DNA of 64,000 nt, from NCBI GenBank assembly GCA_963969495.1, contig OZ018318.1, positions 96,563,413 through 96,627,412 of the forward strand, given 5' to 3'. The DNA comes from Ceratothoa steindachneri (Eukaryota > Arthropoda > Malacostraca > Isopoda > Cymothoidae). The position numbers and the translations under genes were made by a program. Shown here in pieces: positions 59,940 through 64,000 of this stretch. Under the pieces are notes generated by a model, which worked only from the letters and a program-made list of their open reading frames with translations, made no database searches and was not told where the DNA came from. Position 1 is the stretch's first letter; each line of letters begins with the position of its first letter.

Positions 59940-60565
59940 TATGTACATTCTTAGGTACACACGTGTGTACTGCTTCTCTACCTTCTACTTCATCCGGGGT
60001 CAACCCATTTGGCTGGGTTTTCATCTTTATTATTCTTTCTTCTGCTTCTCTTTCCATCTTTATTCTACTTTACTGGGCTTCTCTTTCCGCTTGCGCTAGT
60101 TCTCTTTCCACCTGTATTCGCTTTCTTCTACCTATCTTCTTATTTTTATTCTTCTTTCTTTCGCTTCTCTTTTCATCTGTATTCTTCATTCTTAGTCTTC
60201 TCTTTTTATCTGTATTATTCTTTGCCCTCTCTTTCTATCTTCCTTCTTAGTTATTCTGCTTCTCTTTTCAACTGTATTATTCTTTAGTTTGTTTTACTTC
60301 CCCTTGGTATTCTTCTTTCTTCTGCTTCTATTTTCCATTGTATTCTTATTTAGTCTACTATTCTTTTCATCTGTATTCTTCTTTCTTTTATTTTTTTGCC
60401 CAGCAGTTTTCTCCTTTCTTCTCCTTCATGAGCACCTGCTCGTTCTCTCTCTTCTGCTTCCCTATCTGCTTGTTTGTCTTCTCGTTCATGGACGTAAGCA
60501 ACAACTTCCTTGCCTCTCAGTCCCAAAGCTTGGGCTTATTGGTTGAATCTGTCAATCGCTTCCAT
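59940..60565 (-). pseudogene. gag-like coiled-coil reading, antisense, broken
   Basis: The minus-strand reading starts MEAIDRFNQ at about 60565, then a stop, then AQALGLRGKEVVAYVHERED. This parallels the intact ORF start (QAQSLGLEGTEMHDYVMAEL). A long Glu/Arg/Lys-rich stretch follows in shifting frames. TQPNGLTPDEVEGREAVHTC (about 59950-60020) parallels the TQPNGV repeats and following text of the intact ORF. The RNase H-like tail of the intact element is not seen here. The pyrimidine-rich plus-strand frames over the same bases are antisense shadows. Confidence 0.7.
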
Positions 60566-60892
60566 TTTACCTTTGTCTGTTAGTTCAAAATCTCACCAAT
60601 ATGCTAAAGGTACTTATGCAACCTCGAACAAGTAGTGCGCTGCCTAACTCACCCTTATCCCAACAGTTTATGTAAAGTGAAATACCAATCCCCCAAATAA
60701 AATTAATTAATAATATTAACAGGCTAATCACCGACAATTAACCACAAATTTATAGACAAACCTTTATATTTTTAACTTTTCCTCGAACGCTGGGCACGCC
60801 TTTACTGTCCTTGCAGGGAAAGCAAGCAAAAATCTATACTAAGTTCTTCCAATACCCATAAAACCCGACACCAAAAATTGATCTCGTGTGTT

Positions 60893-60987
60893 ATAGAAAG
60901 GACCGAGTGGTGGTGTTGGTACGTATAGGTTGGTTATGTACTTCAAAACTCCGTGATTAAATTTTCTCTCTAAGTGTGCTATATTTA
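60893..60987 (-). repeat. LTR-end repeat, copy B
   Basis: Partner of 59843-59937, lying just upstream (minus strand) of the primer-site variant. Confidence 0.75.
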
Positions 60988-61594
60988 ATTAGGATTATTA
61001 TTACGTTATTTTTTCATTTTTTAGAATTTATATTGCCATGCTTAGCGTTTTGTAAATTGAATTAAATGCTTCTAAGAAAATATACTTTATTTGCAACATT
61101 AACCAAAATCTAAAGTTAACAAACAAACTACACAGTAATGAATTAAACAAATTTAAGTGAGGCTTATTAAATTACACAATTGAATATACAGTAAGGGTTG
61201 ACCCAAAGTTTACTTTAATGTTGAACGCAAATTGACATTCAACGAAACAGACAATGGGATTTAAATGCCTTTAAAGATTCACTTGAGAATCGGGTTTGAG
61301 ACTGACCTTGGCCTCAATTTTTATGTCGCCTCAAGAATGTTGTTTTCGGGCAGGCACGTGGAGGGCCGCTCGAGAAATTGTCTGAAGGGGGAACGCTTGA
61401 AAGCCGCAGAGGAATTTGGCGCGTGTGGTGGATGGAGTTAAGCTCGTATTATTGGTGAGATAAGTTTACCACAGAACAGGGAAAGTATGTTTCTTCTAAT
61501 CTCTTGGTTACTCTGGGAATAATTTACACTGATGAGCGATGACCCAAAGAGTGAATCCTTTTTAGAAGGGGAGTGTTGATGGAGTTCATTTTAG

Positions 61595-61742
61595 GGTATT
61601 CCTCAATGGCGAGGACTATCTCTGGGTTTGAGGGTACACCAGGATAGGGGGCTTCTCTGAAAAGAGTTAGTTGAACTTGCTTCTCAATCCAAGTTAACTA
61701 GAGGTTCGGTGTGACCACCTGGAACTCGCTCCAAATGAGCTT
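61595..61742 (-). repeat. hairpin cassette of the diverged LTR
   Basis: Plus-strand positions: TCCTC/GAGGA (61600-61615), AACTTG/CAAGTT (about 61673-61695), GGTG/CACC (61708-61719), GCTC/GAGC (61728-61740), and CTCT/AGAG (about 61655-61666). Order and stems match the cassettes in the intact LTR while loops differ. Confidence 0.65.
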
Positions 61743-61874
61743 CTTCTAAGTCCCTCTCATTGGTTTGCCGGGTATTATGCCGGACTTCGCTGTCTCGATG
61801 ACTCTTACGATCTCCCCCGTTCTTCTGCAATTACTTGATTATATTCTTCGCCACCCTAAGAGCCTTCAATAAAT

Positions 61875-63080
61875 AAATATTAAAGGCAATTAAATTTAAC
61901 TTTTTAAATATATTATAGCTAAATACATATAAGATCAACAACATTACACTAACAACATATACAAAAATATATAAGATAGGGTCTAAAAATTGGCATCGTA
62001 ATGATTAGATTCACTAGGACAAGACAATGGCCTGAATTTTTCAGAAACATTTCAAACTATTCTAATGTGCTAAAAAATAGAAAATAAACCTTTTTCTAAG
62101 TTAGTTCGGCGATAAAAAAGCACCTTAAAAATCTTAACGCTTCCTTTTCAGTATTTTCTTGGAATTTGAAAAAAAGGTTATCTCAAAGGAATGATAAGGG
62201 CATTTCGGTTTGTTTACTTAGAGGAAATTAAATTTACCTCCCCAATAAGTTGGAAATAGCTGAAAAAATAACATATAAGATGAAATAAGTTACTACAGGG
62301 AAAGAGGCTTTTTTGAAAAATTTCAAATGCAAGTCATATTGAGGATGAAGAAATGCCAAATCTGCTATTGATGGAGAGAGGTAAATTAAAATGAGAAGTG
62401 CAATGTTAAATAAAGTACTTTTATTCAACTATGGCCACAAATTTTCAATTTTAGATGTATATTCATTGGTTTCTTAAAGGATGCCCTAGTTGTATCTTTC
62501 CCCGTTTATTTCATTATTTCGCAAATATAAATATAAAATATTATCATTTTAAAAGCTCTGATATGATAATTAGACAATGCAATTGATAAAATAATAAGGG
62601 AGGCGTCCTAAGTGCATATTATAACATAAAACAAAACGAAGGTTATTTCTTTACTACTATTCGAAACTTGACAGAGGAACTATAATATAATTAATGAAAT
62701 ATCAACTATAAATTTCTCCGTAAAATAAATTTAATTTGCGCTTAATCCTCTTCCTCTTAAATTTGTTTACTATATGTATTAGGTCATCCTAAAGGTTCGT
62801 GCTGCTTTAGATAAAAAAAAAATGTATTCGAATTCAAGAAAGTCTTATACCCACGGCAAATGTTTTCAGACACTTGAAAATTTTCTTATTTCTTGAGTTT
62901 TGTCATGCATTGACCAATATACCTGGCAAGCAAAGTAAAAGTACAAGTTTCCTTATTGATTTTTTTCAAATATCTCAAAGTAGCGATGCTAGTCAAATGC
63001 TGAGATACTGTTATCATTATAAGGTATGCTACTGTCAAAATGTTTTCATATAACACATCATATTTATTCATTAATATTAT
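61875..63080. other. AT-rich DNA, no gene recognised
   Basis: No coding similarity or repeats were seen. Confidence 0.45.
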
Positions 63081-63089
63081 TTTCAATTT

Positions 63090-63500
63090 CGAGAGGATCT
63101 ATTGAAGCTATGATAATAGCAAAAATATGTACTATACTGAGGAAGAAAGAAATCTGCTACGAATCCTGCAAAAGGAGGTTCTCAACCTTTGACAAATCAC
63201 CCGGTGAGACGACCAATCATATTCCAGTGTGGCAAATGTGTTAAATAGTGGGAACATCGAAGACTTACCTTCTTCTGGACGGCCTTATGTTGGTACGAAA
63301 CGAGACGTGGTGAAAGAAAGCTCTTTAAGTAGAAGGTAAGAACTTTCTAGACCGTAAAAAGCCGCAGTCTAGCTGCACAGGAAGGGTTAGAGGGCGGTCA
63401 AGTTAATGCATTCGTCAGAAAAGTCGATTGCGAACTGTTTTCACAATGCTGAAAATCATGTAAAACCCACCAGAAACCACTGATAAACATCCAAGAGAAG
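63090..63500 (+). pseudogene. possible transposase N-terminal (helix-turn-helix) fragment
   Basis: The plus-strand reading RRFSTFDKSPGETTNHIPVW (about 63170-63232) is followed, after a stop and frame change, by GNIEDLPSSGRPYVGTKRDV (about 63252-63311). This combination is typical of the N-terminal helix-turn-helix region of arthropod DDE transposases (a TG.V.D...SGRP linker). No downstream DDE boxes were recognised before the window ends. Confidence 0.45.
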
Positions 63501-63504
63501 CAAC

Positions 63505-64000
63505 ATTGTAAGGTTTCAGTACTTGCTCAGTGCCACTGGTAGATGCGTCAGTGAGAACGTGTCTTATGATACGATGATTCCAATTCCATTTGCAATCGAC
63601 TCTAAGCTACGTTAGAGTCTACAGGAGGCCAGCGTAGTAGTCGAACGACTATGCATAGTGGCAACAATAACGCTCTTCGGCTGATCTGTAATTGTATGGA
63701 GCTGCATTCAAAGTTTAGTAGTGAGCTGTCTCTGCGATTTGGGATGCGACCTAGAATTCAAAGACGTACTAACTGTGCAATGCCCAGTATGTGATTTTCC
63801 AGCAAATCAATATATACCATGTTCTATGTCTCCCTCCAAAACAATTTTACCCTGATAGATATTACACTTCACTTTAAGGACATGAATACGCTGCATATAC
63901 TATTAGCAAGACCTGAAATAGGCCATCAGAGGTCTTCAGCCAACCTACATTGAGCAAGTGAAGGCCAAACCACCGATGAGTTTGCAAGCATCACACTACC
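63505..64000. other. no gene recognised
   Basis: May be the continuation of the transposase remnant, but no motif can be read. Confidence 0.35.

Larger units (their letters stand above)
59840..61870 (-). mobile_element. degenerate antisense relative of the 18-23 kb LTR element
   Basis: On the minus strand the order is: LTR-like block (about 61870-60893), primer-site variant TGGTGTCGGG (about 60873-60864), leader, gag-like reading (60565-59950), and a ~95-bp repeat of the LTR end. The LTR-like block aligns with the intact LTR around the hairpin cassettes (for example AACTTG...CAAGTT and GGTG...CACC). The leader shares an AAGGGT(A/G)AGTTA block with the intact element upstream of gag. No target duplication was found and the 3' LTR is only a fragment. 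Confidence 0.7.

Noticed and set aside
59908..60583. Several overlapping hydrophobic open frames on the plus strand (up to 106 codons), looking like membrane proteins
   Set aside because: They are the pyrimidine-rich complement of an antisense gag-like coiled coil; three frames are open at once, which shows composition rather than coding.

Overview
The window looks like AT-rich, gene-poor, repeat-dense nuclear DNA of an animal, most likely an arthropod. No intact host gene, rRNA or tRNA gene, operon structure or prokaryotic signal was found. The arthropod guess rests on the mixture of elements: several mariner-type remnants, a piggyBac-type element, Tc1-like remnants, Ty3/gypsy-like elements whose gag is a long charged coiled coil, non-LTR retrotransposon pieces, and a decayed copy of a Cys-rich repeat protein that I recall from many arthropod genomes. 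The species cannot be told from this.

Layout. 0-15 kb: a mariner with both inverted repeats (790-2159), a possible reverse transcriptase scrap near 5.0-5.5 kb, an antisense transposase remnant (7.8-8.9 kb), two Tc1-like scraps (about 9.0 and 12.0-12.3 kb), the Cys-rich pseudogene (9.8-11.4 kb) and a 940-bp internally deleted mariner (14101-15040). 15.3-24.0 kb: a nested retrotransposon block. An old antisense gypsy-like element (gag scrap near 17.5 kb, integrase scrap near 16 kb, repeat-related ends near 15.4 and 23.4-24.0 kb) was split by a young, structurally complete 5,267-bp LTR element (18007-23273). The young element has 1,605-bp LTRs, the target duplication ACATC, a tRNA-Leu-type primer site, a purine tract and one 465-codon ORF. 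24-42 kb: mostly unrecognised AT-rich DNA with an LTR end plus primer site (27.3 kb), the 3' end of a LINE (30.0-30.5 kb) and an antisense mariner (33.6-34.6 kb). 42-49.3 kb: two LINE reverse transcriptase scraps facing each other across a perfect palindrome, a Tc1-like remnant, and a LINE interrupted by a 1,399-bp solo LTR. 49.4-64 kb: a TA/TG microsatellite, an unexplained GC-rich island (51.8-52.9 kb), a second 940-bp mariner derivative (54035-54974), a piggyBac-type element bounded by TTAA (55406-57818), an antisense degenerate relative of the young LTR element (59.8-61.9 kb) and a possible transposase N-terminus (63.1-63.5 kb).

How the parts relate. The young element encodes no protease, reverse transcriptase or integrase that I can see, so any mobility would depend on a relative. 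At least two further loci in the window belong to its wider family. Its LTR is unusual. Four successive modules fold as three-way junctions, and the fourth changes nearly every stem base while keeping pairing. They are followed by cassettes of short hairpins whose stems, but not loops, persist in a diverged copy at 61.6-61.7 kb. This structured-RNA signal is the observation most worth following up.
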